Shown here in pieces: positions 1 through 11,903 of a stretch of DNA of 64,000 bases (position 1 is the stretch's first letter; the number at the start of each line of letters is the position of its first letter). The notes under the pieces were generated by a model that did not search any database, was not told the origin of the DNA, and saw nothing but the letters and a program-made list of their open reading frames with translations. Source of the stretch: Camellia lanceoleosa (Eukaryota; Streptophyta; Magnoliopsida; Ericales; Theaceae); the NCBI GenBank assembly GCA_025200525.1, contig CM045761.1, positions 40,494,190 to 40,558,189 of the forward strand, given 5' to 3'. A program made the position numbers and the translations under genes.

Positions 1-1640
1 CACAACTCAAAAGGAGTTGTTGGGACTGCCTTACTAGGAACCCTATTTAAGATATACATTACAGTCTTTAAAGCTTCACTTTACAGTGAAATGGGTACAA
101 TTAAGTAACTTAACATACTCCTAACCATATCTTTAAGTGTACGATTAAGCCTTTCAGCAACTTCATTCTGTTGTGGCGTACTAGGCATTGTATATTAAGC
201 ACGACTGCCTTTCTTTTCTAAGAATTTGGCAAATGGACTAGGATTTTGGCCTGACTCATCATATTTACCATAATATTCACCACCCCTATCTGATCTCACT
301 ATTTTAACATTTCTATCTAATTGTCTCTCAACTTCAGTTATGTACACCTCAAGGATGTCAACAGCCTGAGACTTTTCATGAATTAGATACACATATCCAT
401 AATGTGAGAAATCATCTATAAATGTGATGACCACTACGATATGGGATGTTGAATGGCCCGCAAATATCTGTATGAATTATCTCAAGAAGCTCATTACTTC
501 TTGTGGCACCTTTCTTGGTGTGTTTGGTTTGCTTTCCTTTGATGCAATCCACACATATCTCAAAATCAGTGAAGTCTAAGTTTTTCAAAATTTCTTTCTT
601 TACAATTTTTCAATTTTATTTCTAGAGATATACCCCAACCATCTATGCCACAAGATTGAGGAATTTTCATTAATTAAATCACGTTTTAAACCAATATTTG
701 AATACAGAGTTACTAATGATTGTGCAAACTCATAATTTAAGGCAATTTTATATAAACCATCACATAAATTACCAGAACCAATTATTATTGAATTAAATAT
801 TAAATTGAGTTTTCCACAACTAAATAAAACTGAATATCCAACACGATCTAATTTGGATAAGGAAACTAAATTCCTAGAAATTGAAGGAACATAAAAAGTG
901 TCTTCTAGATCCATCTGATGACCTGTCTCTAAGATCAGTCGATAGGTTCCTACAGCTATGACTTCAGCTTTGAGACGGTTCCCCATATAAACAAATCTTT
1001 CACTTTCCTTCGGTTTTCTAGCTGAGAGGTATCCCTACATAGAATTTGTAATGTGGTTGTGGCGCAGAGTCAATCCACCAACTATTAGAAGGTACTTCAG
1101 CAAGATTTGATTCATAACAAACAAAAGAAAATTTCTTATATTTCTTTTCGAATCAAGCCTTTCGTTTGCTACAATCTTTCTTCACATGTCCCTTCTTGCC
1201 ACAAAAGTAGTACTTGACAGTGAAACCATTTTGAGCCTGATTTTCTTTCCCAGACCCATTCTTTTTCTTGGGTGAATTTTTCTTTGATTTTACAAAATTA
1301 CCTTTCTTTTCCTTTATAGTTCCATGAGTTACAACCAATGCAGTTTGACGTCCTTCATCCCTCTACCTCACTTCCTCCTAAACACACATATTAGTCAGCT
1401 CATTCAAACTCCACTCATCTTTATAGGTGTTATAGTGAATTTTAAATGTGCTGAACTATGATGGAAGTGAGTTGAGAATAAACTGCATAAGAAAAGTTTC
1501 ATCAACTTGCATCCCTAAAGTTTTAAGCTTTGCAACTTTATCAGTCATATTGAGGATGTAATCCTAAACTCCTTGGTTGCCATCAAATTTCATTGTTGTC
1601 AATTCAGCCATAATAGTGCCAGTAAGTAGAGAGATGCCCA
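1..1640 (-). pseudogene. Ty1/copia gag-pol remnant cut by the left edge
   Basis: Read on the minus strand, right to left, pieces appear in copia order. About 1640-1340 is a UBN2-type gag stretch ending in motifs such as LNSLPS and DEWSLNELTNMC. At 1338-1153 is a zinc-knuckle segment in which CGKKGHVKKDC survives but the first Cys of the CCHC is Tyr. At 986-600 is the protease/GAG-pre-integrase part, with LWHRWLGYISRNKIEKL. At 434-195 is the integrase core, with TFIDDFSHYGYVYLI and RSDRGGEY. The rest of integrase, read through frameshifts, runs off the left edge. At least three gag codons expected to be CAG are TAG. The protein would be a retroelement polyprotein; this copy is dead. Confidence 0.9.
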
Positions 1641-3018
1641 ATGCAAAAGAGTGCAATGAAGTGGGAACTATCACTGAAATAAGATAAAACATATGACGTC
1701 CCAAATTTTACTCTAAGGGTTAGAGTAACGTCACTAAAGAGTCCTTTGGTCAATAATCAAGTAAGATCCCTGGAAGGTCGGAGGAGTCAATATAGTATTC
1801 CTTTTAAGTCCAACCACCTTAGATAGCAAGCTATCTTTTTTACAAATCTTAAGAGATATTAACACAAAGTCTCATAAGTAACGCGGAAATAGGCATAAAC
1901 AATATACATATTAAAGCTTTGAGAATTATAATGATGAACTATTGATATCACATAAGTCTTTCTTTTGGGCAAAACTTAGGTATATCTATTGTCCACTCGT
2001 CAAAAATCACTTATGTAGGTCTAAAGTAATTTGTGCAACTTTTCAGCTAGTCATGTTACCTTTGGGTATTCAATTCTAATCTGTTAAATTACATAAGTTA
2101 CATTACCCTACCCAGTTTATAATTATTTGAAAGTGACTCTCTTTTGGGTTAGTCTCAATCTCCTAATTATAACTGCAATTAAAAATATTATCGACCTTAA
2201 TGTTATCATTTTAACAATTCTTTTATGTAGTTCTATATTCATAAGTTTTACAAATCTAAGTCACTTTGGTAGCTACTAAATTAATAAACCTTATGAATAC
2301 GAAACTAACCAACAATATTCTCTATTCATTAATTTGAGTTATTTAATTATCATTAATTCAATCACTAATTTAATGAAATCACTATTTATGATTTCTAGAA
2401 TTTCTTTTATGCGATTGCAATTACCAATATCATAATAATAACTTTGGACGAATATGAATATTTATATATCAAATTATGTAATATAACAATCATGAATATC
2501 TCATATAATAGTCAATGAGAATTACACCTAATATGAATTAACCAGTCTAATATTTAATATTCAATGTCATTATATCATGATATCAAATTTAAATCATGAA
2601 AATATATAAATATCAATAATAATAGACAATAAGTGTATATAATCAGATGAAGTAAAATCATAATTCTTTAATAGACCGAATGATTCAACAAATTGCTTTT
2701 CATCTATGCTCCAACCGGCTAATTAAATAATAATTTTATAATCATTCAATTCTATGGCATAGAAGTAATATTCTTCACTAATATTATAATGATTCTAAAA
2801 TAATAAACCGAAGCATGCATATTACTTTTTGTAAAAGAATATGAACAGCATGTTAACAGCATAACAAAATCAAAAGGTGTATTACACGTTTGATCAATTC
2901 AAACAAATTGAGATAATACTTTAAAGTCAATACTGATAATAAAACGAAAATACCATTTATTAAAAACAATATAATAAATATATTATTATTTCAAGGTGTA
3001 TTAATTCACAAAATGAAA
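1641..3018. other. AT-rich non-coding stretch between copia gag and PBS
   Basis: About 1.4 kb, very AT-rich, with no sustained ORF. It lies where the gag N-terminus and 5' leader of the minus-strand copia element should be. It may include an older insertion, because the gag reading is lost abruptly near 1640, but no boundaries or target duplication could be fixed. Confidence 0.4.
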
Positions 3019-3030
3019 GCTCTGATACGA
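3019..3030 (-). other. Primer binding site of the left copia element
   Basis: The minus strand reads TCGTATCAGAGC, one base off TGGTATCAGAGC, the initiator tRNA-Met complement typical of copia elements. It sits upstream of gag, which supports the minus orientation and places a 5' LTR to its right. Confidence 0.7.
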
Positions 3031-3032
3031 CA

Positions 3033-3420
3033 TATAAGAATTAATAATACATGTAACTATAATAATAATACAGAATTAAACTTTATAGGATCTTAAATTT
3101 AATACAACTCAAGAATAAAACGAACATATCTTTGTTAGCCATTGAATTAAAGAAGTTTAGAAAATATCCCTAGTAATTGAACCTTTAATTCTTAGGTCTC
3201 TTTCTTCTCTCTATCTCTGTTAATTAGGATGTTAATTAGGATGACTATAATAATAATATCTGCTGATGCTTTGTCTAGAATTCAATGGTCCACATCCACC
3301 TCTAGACACACAAATTGATATTCTCGAGTATAGGGGCGGAACTAGGATTTTAATACAGATCAACTCACTCAATAACTCACACTCTATCTTGGGTGATATA
3401 ACTTAGCAAATAAGCTACTA
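3033..3420 (-). repeat. Probable 5' LTR remnant of the left copia element
   Basis: The sequence next to the primer binding site should be the LTR edge. It reads TATAAGAATTAATAATAC, consistent with a TG terminus mutated to TA. The outer boundary could not be found. About 3262-3310 contains a stretch alike to the 3' UTR of the ubiquitin-RPL40 gene at 15400-15470, which an ordinary LTR would not be expected to hold. Confidence 0.35.
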
Positions 3421-3425
3421 ATTAG

Positions 3426-3456
3426 AATGAGAATGAGAATGAAATGAGAATGAGAA
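3426..3456. repeat. GAGAAT/GAAAT microsatellite after the SDR stop
   Basis: Short GAATGA-type repeats immediately 3' of the SDR stop codon. A similar GGAATA run lies just inside the intron at about 3900-3920. Confidence 0.6.
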
Positions 3457-4808
3457 TCAGACGTAGCCACCATTGACACGAACGACCTGGCCATTAACCC
3501 ACTCACCAGCGTCGCTAACCAAGAACCCAACAACAGGAGCCACATCGTGGGTCTCACCGAGTCGACCCAAAGGGCACTCCTCCACCACCTTCCTCACCAT
3601 CTCCTCCGTCTTCCCATCGAAAAACATCTCGGTAGCAATCGGCCCTGGAGCCACGCAGTTAGCGGTGATTCCCGTCCCTTTCAGCTCCTTTGCCATTACC
3701 TTCACCATCGCTTCCACTGCCGCCTTCGACGCTGCATAGGCCCCGAAACCCTGCATGAGCGACCCTACCTGCGACGAAGACAAGCATATAATCCTCCCAC
3801 CGCCGCCCCGCTTCAGCCGATTGGCTGCCTCCTTGCAGCAGAGGAAGGCCCCCCTCGTGTTCACCCTGAAATGAGATGAGATAGCTACCTCTATATGCTT
3901 AATAGGAATAGGAATAGGAATGAGATTAATCAAATAGAATACTAGAATGAAATCGATTTTTTAAACTCGCTTCTACAATTATCATATTTCATTTCATTCC
4001 ATTATAATGCTGATTTTACGAACAATTCATTTTTTCTTATTATAAGAATAGACAGACATTTGAGAAAGGCTACTAATATATGTCCAGTCCACTCTGTTTT
4101 TGAGGTACATGCATATGACATGTGATGCAAAATGGATATGGAGGAGTATAATTTTTTTAACAAAATGTAAGTAGTATAATTTTTATTATAAAATGCATAA
4201 CTTAAGTTTTACATTATAATTTCATCATTCATAATTTTCATCACAAAACTTGTACTAACTTTTGTCACAAAATATTTATAATTTTTATCATAAAAATCAC
4301 AACTTTTCTTTTCTTACAATACAAGTACACATAACATATTGAACTAGCATTTTTCTAGATGTTTTGATGAAATAATTATATTCTATTTGATTGCAGTGAA
4401 TCAATTCAAATATTACCTGAAAGTTTTGTCGAAATCTTGGATGGAAGTGTTGAAGAGGGTTGGGTACTTGGGGTCGAGTACGCCGGCGGAATTGATGAAG
4501 ATGTGGGGTTGGGAATTGAAGGTGGATTCGGCGGCTTCGAAGAGGGACTTCACTTGGGCTGGATCGGAGACGTCGGCTTGGACGGTGATGGCTCGGCGGC
4601 ACCCACTGCTACTACTATTGCTGTTGATTTGGGAGGCAACGAGTTTGGCTTGGGATGAATTGGAGGAGTAGTTGATGACGATTTTGGCGCCGAGGGAGGC
4701 CAGGTGGAGGGCGATGGCTCGGCCGATTCCTCGGGAGCCGCCGGTGACGATTGCCACTCGGTCTTGGAGTGGCAGATTAACGGCGCCAGTACTTGCTTGT
4801 TCACTCAT
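3457..4808 (-). CDS. Short-chain dehydrogenase/reductase, NADPH-dependent aldehyde-reductase-like
   Basis: Two exons, 4808-4417 and 3865-3457, joined by a 551-bp intron with GT (4416-4415) and AG (3867-3866). The split codon is Arg131 and the product is 266 aa. Visible classical SDR features: cofactor motif TGGSRGIG (22-29), NSAG (106-109; the usual NNAG with Ser for the second Asn), a Ser run at 160-162, and the catalytic pair Tyr174/Lys178 in YAASK. The C-terminus GGYV is typical. The closest family known to me is the plant aldehyde-reductase-like SDRs (Arabidopsis At3g03980 type), which reduce reactive carbonyls with NADPH. No clear transit peptide, so cytosolic is likely. The ATG at 4808 gives the usual short N-terminus. 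An AT-rich TATA-like stretch lies at about 4864-4876. No disabling mutation seen. Confidence 0.9.
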
Positions 4809-5109
4809 GTCGTAGTCCTAGTCGTAATCGTAATCGTAATCGGTATGGAAAGAAGGAAGGTGATTATTTATTTATGGAGATCTCCAATTTGGGGAAAACT
4901 TTGGAGGAAGCTATTGCTTGGGTTTGGTAGGTAATATATTAATACGGGAAATAACATGATGCATATGCATTTTATAATTAAAAAAAAAAAAAAACAGAAA
5001 GTGATTGGCTATTAAGTTTCATAATTTGGCCTTGTAATGTATATAATTTTATATTTTTTTTCTCATGATCCATTTAATCCTTTTAGATATATAAAAACTC
5101 ATTTATCTG

Positions 5110-5890
5110 TCACATTAAAATATCACATTTAAAAAAGTACGTTAAAGAGTTTTTAGTACCACATCATACCCGGCACGTTAGAGTATTACATTTGAGAAAA
5201 TACACTGAATCTTTTTAATTTTTTTAGAGTGTCATATCATATCCGCCACGTTGGAGTATCACATGTCACGTTTGAAAAAAGTACACTAAGGAATTTTTTT
5301 TTTTTTTTAAATGTCACATTATAGCAACTACTTTGTCACATTTGAAAAAAGTACACCAAAGAATTTTTATTTTTTTAGAGTATTACATCATACCTATTAC
5401 GTTATCACGTTTGAGAAAAGTACACTAAGAAGTTTTTAATTTTTTTTAGAGTGTCATATCATACCCGCCACACGTTGTTATGTTTCATGATGTCACATTT
5501 GAGAAAAGTACATTAAAAATTTTTATTTTTTTTGAAGTGTCACATCATACCCGTCACGTTGTCACGTTTGAAAAAAGTATACTAAAAAGTTTTTAATTTT
5601 TTTTAGACTGCCACATCATACCCGCCACGATGTCACGTTTGAGAAAAATACATTAAAGAAATTTTTTTTTTTTTGAAGTGTCATATCATACCTGTCACAT
5701 TGTCACATTTGAAAAAAGTACACTAAATAATTTTTTTTTTTTTTTGAGTAAAAGTTTTGAAGTGTCACGTTATATCCGTTACGTCGTCACATTTAAAAAA
5801 AGTACACTAAGGAATTTTTAATATTTTTGGAGTGTCACATTTATATTTGTTACATTGGAGTATTACATCATATCTATCACATTAATAAAA
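5110..5890. repeat. Degenerate ~74-bp tandem repeat, about ten copies
   Basis: A unit recurs containing the blocks TCACATCATACCCG, CACGTTGTCACGTTTGA and AAAAAGTACACTAA, followed by a T-rich run. The AAAAGTAC-type block recurs near 5132, 5197, 5277, 5347, 5418, 5505, 5574, 5645, 5715 and 5800, a spacing of 65-87 bases. Copies differ mostly in T-tract length and by small indels. No ORF. It lies upstream of the SDR promoter. Confidence 0.85.
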
Positions 5891-6140
5891 GGGTATACAT
5901 GTCTACTAAAATACTACCAAAATAAAAAATAGAACTATAGGAAAAGAAATTCTTCACTAATAAGACTTAATAGATCGATAGAAAAAACTTGGAATTAATT
6001 AGAATGCTTGTTTGTGAGACAGGATTTATTGGTAAATATCCCTTTAAAAAAATAGTATAATTTTAATTTTTTGAATTATAATTATATATATATATATATT
6101 ATAACTAAATACAATATGAAATATAATTAAAGAAATCATG
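5891..6140. other. AT-rich spacer, nothing recognised
   Basis: Contains a short (TA)n run near 6075 and no coding or repeat signal beyond that. It ends at the AGTTA target site of the LTR element that follows. Confidence 0.5.
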
Positions 6141-6145
6141 AGTTA

Positions 6146-7691
6146 TGTCACGACCCGCTCCCCGTATCTAAGGATTAAGCGTCGTGATGGCCAGTAATTG
6201 AGGTTACCTCCGGCCAATTCATAAACAAATAAATAAACGCAAGCGAAAGTAAAATTTAAATGAGGATACCAAAATAATCATCGGAGCTTCTATTATTATT
6301 ACAAAATGAATTGACTAAAAAGGCCGATATTTTTATAAAAAAAATATCAATAAAAGTGTTGTGTGTGTCTATTCTACAACCCCACATCTTAGACTTTCCA
6401 AAGCCTATTTCTGAATTGCATTATTTTCTGAAAATTGGTAAACAACTATAAACACATGGTAGAGTGAGAAATATTATACCAAAAGTATAAGAGACACGAA
6501 ATAATCATGGATAGTTAGTTAGGCCAAAACATTTAAGATAACTTAGTCGGAACAAATAATCCTTTAAGTAGCAAAACTGAGATTATGTAAACAAATCATT
6601 TAAGTGGCAAAAACTGAAATACAGAAATTATGTAAGTAAATGACCATAACCACGATACTGAACAGAACAGAACAAAGATTACAGAAGTGACAGTCAGAAC
6701 AGAGGTACGGATTCAAGACCATAAGTGGCAAATCATTTAAGTGGCAAAAACTGAGATTATGTAAACAAATCATTTAAGTGGCAAAAACTGAAATACAGAA
6801 ATTATGTAAGTAAATGACCATAACCACGATCTTTGAGCGAGCGAACAAAGATCACCGAAGTGTGGTCGAGCAGTGCAGATTCAAGAGGTGGCTCATGCGG
6901 ATTCTAGAGGTGACTCCCACAATAATGTAGCACTTAACTCCGCACAGCACTTGCTCCGCACAGAACCGAGGTCAATGGATCAGAGGGCCACAAAATAACC
7001 AAACAGAGAGGCCAATGATTATTTAAATCCCCCAAGGCGTGAGACTCTCGTGGTGGTACTTACAAAACATAATTGTAGATAAGGTCATAGCTAAATATTC
7101 TTTAAAATATAAATAAACATATCCATTAGTTTCCTTTTAAGCAAATAGGGTTCAAATATAAAACCACGTAACTGAAATCTTTATAAAAACATAACTTTTA
7201 TTAATATATTAATAAAATATAACTTGTATAAAATAGATTTTGGTGAGTCAAAACATACGTAAAATACATTTTGGTAACTCAAGATATAATATAACTCACA
7301 TTAACTTTAATACCTTACTCTTTCTTTCTACTATTAAAAATCTTTTCAACTTATATTATCTTTTTCTTTATTTCCTCTCTGTCTTTCCTCCTTTCCTTTC
7401 CTTTCCTTTCCTTTCTCCTTTCTTTTCCTTCTTTTCTTTTTTTTCCTCCAGTTTTGATCCACTCATCCTATTTACAAGAAAATAAGAAGATAAGGAGATT
7501 AGGTGGCCTGCGCGAATTCTCAGCAGATTTGATCATAAATGATATAAATTTATACTTACCTTACATAATATTTAAGATAATTATATTTTAATTCAATGTT
7601 TTAATATAATTATATAAATTAATTAATTTTTAATTAAATTATATTTTATCATATACTAATAAAAAATTATTTATTTATTTTAATACCACAT

Positions 7692-7738
<47 letters not shown>

Positions 7739-7908
7739 TATATTATCTATATTATTATTATTTATATTTTAACTCCTAAACTTTTAATAATTATTTTATT
7801 TTATAAAATTACGTATAATAATATTTAATAAATTATATATTATTTGAACTGAGATTAAATAATATTAGTATAAATTTTACAGAATAATTAAAAATCTGAA
7901 TTGTTACA
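6146..7908 (-). repeat. 3' LTR of the non-autonomous element
   Basis: 1763 bp. It contains a local duplication: an ~85-base block around CATTTAAGTGGCAAAAACTG recurs at about 6590-6660 and 6730-6835. A pyrimidine-rich tract (TTTCC repeats) runs at 7375-7450 and an (ATT)n run at about 7695-7740. Confidence 0.9.
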
Positions 7909-7926
7909 ATCTTTCTTCCTTTTAAA
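7909..7926 (-). other. Polypurine tract
   Basis: On the minus strand TTTTAAAAGGAAGAAAGAT abuts the TGTAACAA start of the 3' LTR. This is the expected plus-strand priming site. Confidence 0.8.
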
Positions 7927-8608
7927 ATTTCGTCCTCGAAATTTGTCATAGGTGTAAGTTATCCGTTGCGCACTCTAATAAATATATATTAGATAATTAA
8001 TTTGATAGAAAATATTACCTTAAAAAAAAATTTTACCAAAAACAACGCACAGTCTAGTTGTCAAAAATTAGTTTGGGCTAAAATGAGAAATAATTTGTGA
8101 CTTTAAAAACTTTTCACTCGTTTTGTTTACGATAATAATAAATAAATAAATAAAATGAGAACACAATGACAGAATCATATGCAAGAGTTGAAAAAATTTG
8201 AAATGAACTTTTTATTGATGGGAAATAGTTTTAAAATTAGTATCTTTATAATTTTAACCCACTTTTAAAAAAAAAAAAGCATCAAAATAAATTTTTTTTT
8301 TTTTGAATACTCAACTTAAAATTATATATATATTTAATTATATTATAATTTTGGTAGGTGCTTAACCCCGACACCCTCTATATATTTTCTTTCTTTTGCT
8401 ATAACAAATATAAATTATATATAATATCCTTCACAAATTAAGCACACTAAAAAAAAATTATTATATATATAATCATATAAAATTATAATATAATTAAATT
8501 GACGAACAAAATTTAATAATTCGGTACTAATTATCCGTTATCCTACTTCTTAAATGTGCGTGTGTCCTATGCTCCAATGATGATTTTTTTTTTTTTTTAT
8601 AAACCATT

Positions 8609-8620
8609 GCTCTAATACCA
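8609..8620 (-). other. Primer binding site
   Basis: Minus-strand TGGTATTAGAGC, two bases after the CA end of the 5' LTR. One mismatch to the initiator tRNA-Met complement. Confidence 0.85.
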
Positions 8621-8622
8621 TT

Positions 8623-10447
8623 TGTCATGACCCGCTCCCCGCACCCAAGGATTAAGCATCGTGATGGCCAATAACTGAGGTTACTTCTGACCAATTCATA
8701 AACAAATAAATAAACGCAAGGGGAATTAAAATTTAAATGAGCGTACCAAAATAATCATCAGAGTTTCTATTTTTATTACAAGATGTATTGACCAAAAAGG
8801 CCAATATTTACATAAAAAAATATCAATAAAAGTGTTGTGTGTGTCTATTCCACAACCCCGCATCTTAGACTTTCTAAAGGCTATTTCTGAATTGCATTAT
8901 TTCCTGAAAATTGGTAAATAACTATAAGCACATGGCAGAGTGAGAAATATTATACCAAGAGTATAAGAGACACGAAATAACCATGGATAGTTAGTTAGGC
9001 CAAAACATTTAAGATAACTTAGTCGGAACAAATAATCCTTTAAATAGCAAAAATGAGGTTATGTAAACAAATCATTTAAGTGGCAGAAGCTGAAATACAG
9101 AAATCATGTAAATAAATGACCATAACTACGGTAATGAACAGAACAGAACAAAGATCACAGAAGTGACAGTCAGAACAAAAGTACGAATTCAAGAGGTGGC
9201 TCGTATGGATTCTAGAGGTGGCTCCCACAATAGTGTAGCACTTAGCTCCGCACAATACTTTGGTCCGCACAAAACAGAGGTACGGATTCAAGAGGTGGCT
9301 CGTACGGATTCTAGAAATGACTCCCACAATAATGTAGCACTTAACTCCGCACAGCACTTTGCTCCACACAGAACCGAGGTCACTGGATCAGAGGGTCACA
9401 ACGTAACCAAACAGAGACCAATGGTTATTTAAGTCCCTCAAGGTGTGGGACTGATGTGGTGATACTTACAAAACATAATTGTATACAAGGTTATAGCCAA
9501 ATATTCTTTAAAATATAAACAAATATATCCATGGATTTCCTTTTAAACAAATAGGGTTCGGATATAAAATCACGTAACTGGAATCTTTATAAAACATAAC
9601 TTTTATTAATATATTAATAAAATATAATTTGTATAAAATAGATTTTGATAAGTCAAAACATACGTAAAATATATTTTGGTAACTCAAAGTATAATATAAC
9701 TCACCTTAATTTTAATACCTTACTCTTTTTTTCCACTATTAAAAATCCTTTTAACTTTTATGCAAAATGCTTCATACACCCAGTATTCTTTACACCCAGT
9801 GACCCCTAGTGCCACGTGGCACCGGGGGATTAGATTGAAATAAAAATAAAATAAAATAAAAAAAAGAAGAAAACTGACCAGTGAAAATGTCCCACGTCAC
9901 TGGGGTGAACCCCCACTGAGTGTATAAGGAAAGGCTCAATTTTTATTATTTTTTCCTTCTTTTCGTCTTTCTTTCCTTCTTTTTCTTTCTTTCTTTTCTT
10001 TCATTTCCTTTCTTCTTTCTTTTCCTTCTTTTCCTTTTTTTTCCCCAGTTTTGATCCACTCATCCTATTTATAAGAAGATAAGGAGATTACGTGACGAGC
10101 GCAAATACTCAGCAGATTTGATCATAAATGAGATAGATTTATACCTATCTTACATAATATTTAAGATAATTATATTTTAACTTAATATTTTAATATAAAT
10201 ATATAAATAAATTAATTTTTAACTAAATTATACTTTATTATATATTAATAAAAAATTAATTATGTATTTTAGTACCACACCCATTATTATTATTATTTAT
10301 ATTATCTATATTATTATTTATATTTTAACCCCTAAACTTTTAATAATTATATTATTTTACAAAATTACGTATAATAATATATAATAACTGAGATTAAATA
10401 ATATTAATATAAATTCTACAGAATAATTAAAAATCTAGGTTGTTACA
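8623..10447 (-). repeat. 5' LTR of the non-autonomous element
   Basis: 1825 bp. It carries a ~105-base tandem duplication (about 9180-9385) of a block beginning AATTCAAGAGGTGGCTCGTA, and a nested MITE-like insert at 9761-9940. A minus-strand TATA-like TTATAAATAGGA lies at about 10063-10075, next to a purine-rich leader; this is the likely LTR promoter. Confidence 0.9.
9761..9940. mobile_element. MITE-like insert inside the LTR
   Basis: This segment is absent from the partner LTR. Its ends form an imperfect inverted repeat: CATACACCCAGT on the left against ACTGAGTGTATAAGG on the right, with a second inner pair (ACCCAGTGACCCC and TCACTGGGGTGA). TTTTA flanks both sides, a possible 5-base target duplication, though AT-rich and weak. 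Confidence 0.6.
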
Positions 10448-10597
10448 AGTTATAATTAAAATAATATTATAATTAAAAAAAATAGTCGTAACTATAAAAA
10501 AAAATTACATAATTATAGGTGTATATAGTACACTCTTTTTAAAGAGAGATATATTAAAAAAATTTCTATTAATAATAATACGAAAAATGTACATATT

Positions 10598-10684
10598 AGT
10601 GTGTTGCAAGTGGTAAGAGCTTGTTTTGTCCAATCCACAATCTTAGTTTCAAGTCTTGTTTTCTTCTTCTTCTTTTGTTTTATG

Positions 10685-10712
<28 letters not shown>
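10598..10712 (+). mobile_element. SINE-like, tRNA-derived piece with T-rich tail
   Basis: A box-A-like TTGCAAGTGGTAAGAGC (10604-10620) is followed about 30 bases later by box-B-like GTTTCAAGTCT (10645-10655), then a TTC-rich stretch ending in a long T run (10687-10712). This resembles a plant SINE head and tail. The body is short and no convincing target duplication was found. Confidence 0.4.
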
Positions 10713-10715
<3 letters not shown>

Positions 10716-10934
10716 TGAACACCAACTACAAAGATATTTGGAAAAATTAAAAATGTAAGATATAAATATGTCAATACCAACAACGTTCACTTTATATATT
10801 AAAATAGACAATATTATATTAAGTGAATTTTTTTTTTTTATCGAAATAAAAAAACTCCGTGAGAATATCATAACTTCCACAAGTTCTGACCCTGATCTAA
10901 CCAGTTGACGGCCAAATTTAACCCAATCCAAAAG

Positions 10935-11112
10935 AAGGGACCCCCACTAGGATAACAGTGGCTCCACGCCCACTTCACAACAAAAGTCTTAAGGCTTTAC
11001 AAGAGCAGTACAAAACAGTCTTCTGAAGAAAATCGTGCCTCCCAAGTATTGAATCTAGACATCTTGTATGGAGAGAGGGCACAGCTCCACTAGACCATCG
11101 CCTTAGTGGTTG
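10935..11112 (-). mobile_element. SINE, tRNA-derived head, minus strand
   Basis: The minus strand begins GGCGATGGTCTAGTGG, a good pol III box A, followed by box-B-like AGATTCAATACT near 11047-11058, then a ~110-base body ending near CTAGTGGGGGTCCC. Layout fits a plant tRNA-derived SINE such as the Au type. Target duplications were not resolved. Confidence 0.55.
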
Positions 11113-11115
11113 ATA

Positions 11116-11895
11116 ATACAATTTGGTCAATGAAGGACGAGTCAGACTGATCCACGCGTTCGGCGGATCTGTTGGCCTTCGTCTTCTTGATGAGTACCTG
11201 CAAAGAGGTGCAGTAAGGAGGTAGGGGGATTGGAGTGGTTTCTTCCAGTGGACACTCTAATGCTGAAGTTAGATAGGAAGTAAAAGAAGAATTAGAGAGA
11301 GAGAGAGAGCGAGCGAGTTACTTGTTGTCATTAACGTTCTTTACAATCTTCCTTATATCTTTTTCCCAATCATTTCCTTGTCCATTCAAGTTGTCTTATT
11401 GGCTGAAAGTCCAAGGTCTACTTGACGTCGACCTTGGCAGTTTCACCATACCAGGGAGCGAGAGATCTTGTTGCATTTTTATTTTATTTTTTTTATAGGA
11501 AAAAGGTCTTGTTGCATTTAATGCCATGACATCCTAATTTAATGCTTGATGCCTAGGGTCAATAACTCTGCAGGATTTTTATCTGCCACGTGGCTAACTC
11601 CCTGCCTACCAGGTGTCTAAGTGTCATAGGGTCTAGACCAATTTGGGTTCTTCGGTGGACTTGCTGTTGAGTTTCACCTGCTAGACTACAACTAAATACC
11701 TGTTTGGGTCGTCCTAAACAATTGTGGATTGGGTTGTCCTGCGCCATGTGGGCCACGTCCATCAGTAGTCCCCCATTCTCGAGCGCAGCTTTAGACCAGC
11801 GAAGGGAACAAGGAAGTTGACGGTAGTGCCCCAAGTAGCCAAAGATAGAACTGAACGAGTAAGAGGGTTGGTAGGTGAGGAGGGGGAAGGTGGAT
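11116..11895. other. Probable decayed LTR sequence
   Basis: No sustained gene. The minus strand around 11765 reads GGGGGACTACTGATGGACG, a phrase common at promoter ends of gypsy LTRs, and a GA microsatellite lies at 11298-11318. Boundaries not found. Confidence 0.3.
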
Positions 11896-11903
11896 AGATG
11901 GTC

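Larger units (their letters stand above)
6146..10447 (-). mobile_element. Complete non-autonomous LTR retrotransposon with long LTRs
   Basis: Two long direct repeats (6146-7908 and 8623-10447) flank only 714 bp of interior with no ORF. On the minus strand each LTR starts TGTAACAA and ends GTCRTGACA. A primer site reading TGGTATTAGAGC, one base off the initiator tRNA-Met complement, follows the 5' LTR, and a purine tract precedes the 3' LTR. Five-base target duplications match exactly: AGTTA at 6141-6145 and 10448-10452. The LTRs exceed the interior about 2.5-fold and no gag or pol remains, so it must have been moved in trans. The LTRs differ by many substitutions, internal duplications and one nested MITE-like insert, so the insertion is not young. 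Solo LTRs of the same family lie at 58044, 60111 and 61756. Confidence 0.93.

Noticed and set aside
3473..3879. Plus-strand ORFs opposite the SDR exon 2
   Set aside because: Shadows of the real gene on the other strand; no domain.
3457..4808. Bacterial FabG-like origin of the SDR gene by horizontal transfer
   Set aside because: It has a spliceable intron and closest likeness to plant aldehyde-reductase-like SDRs.
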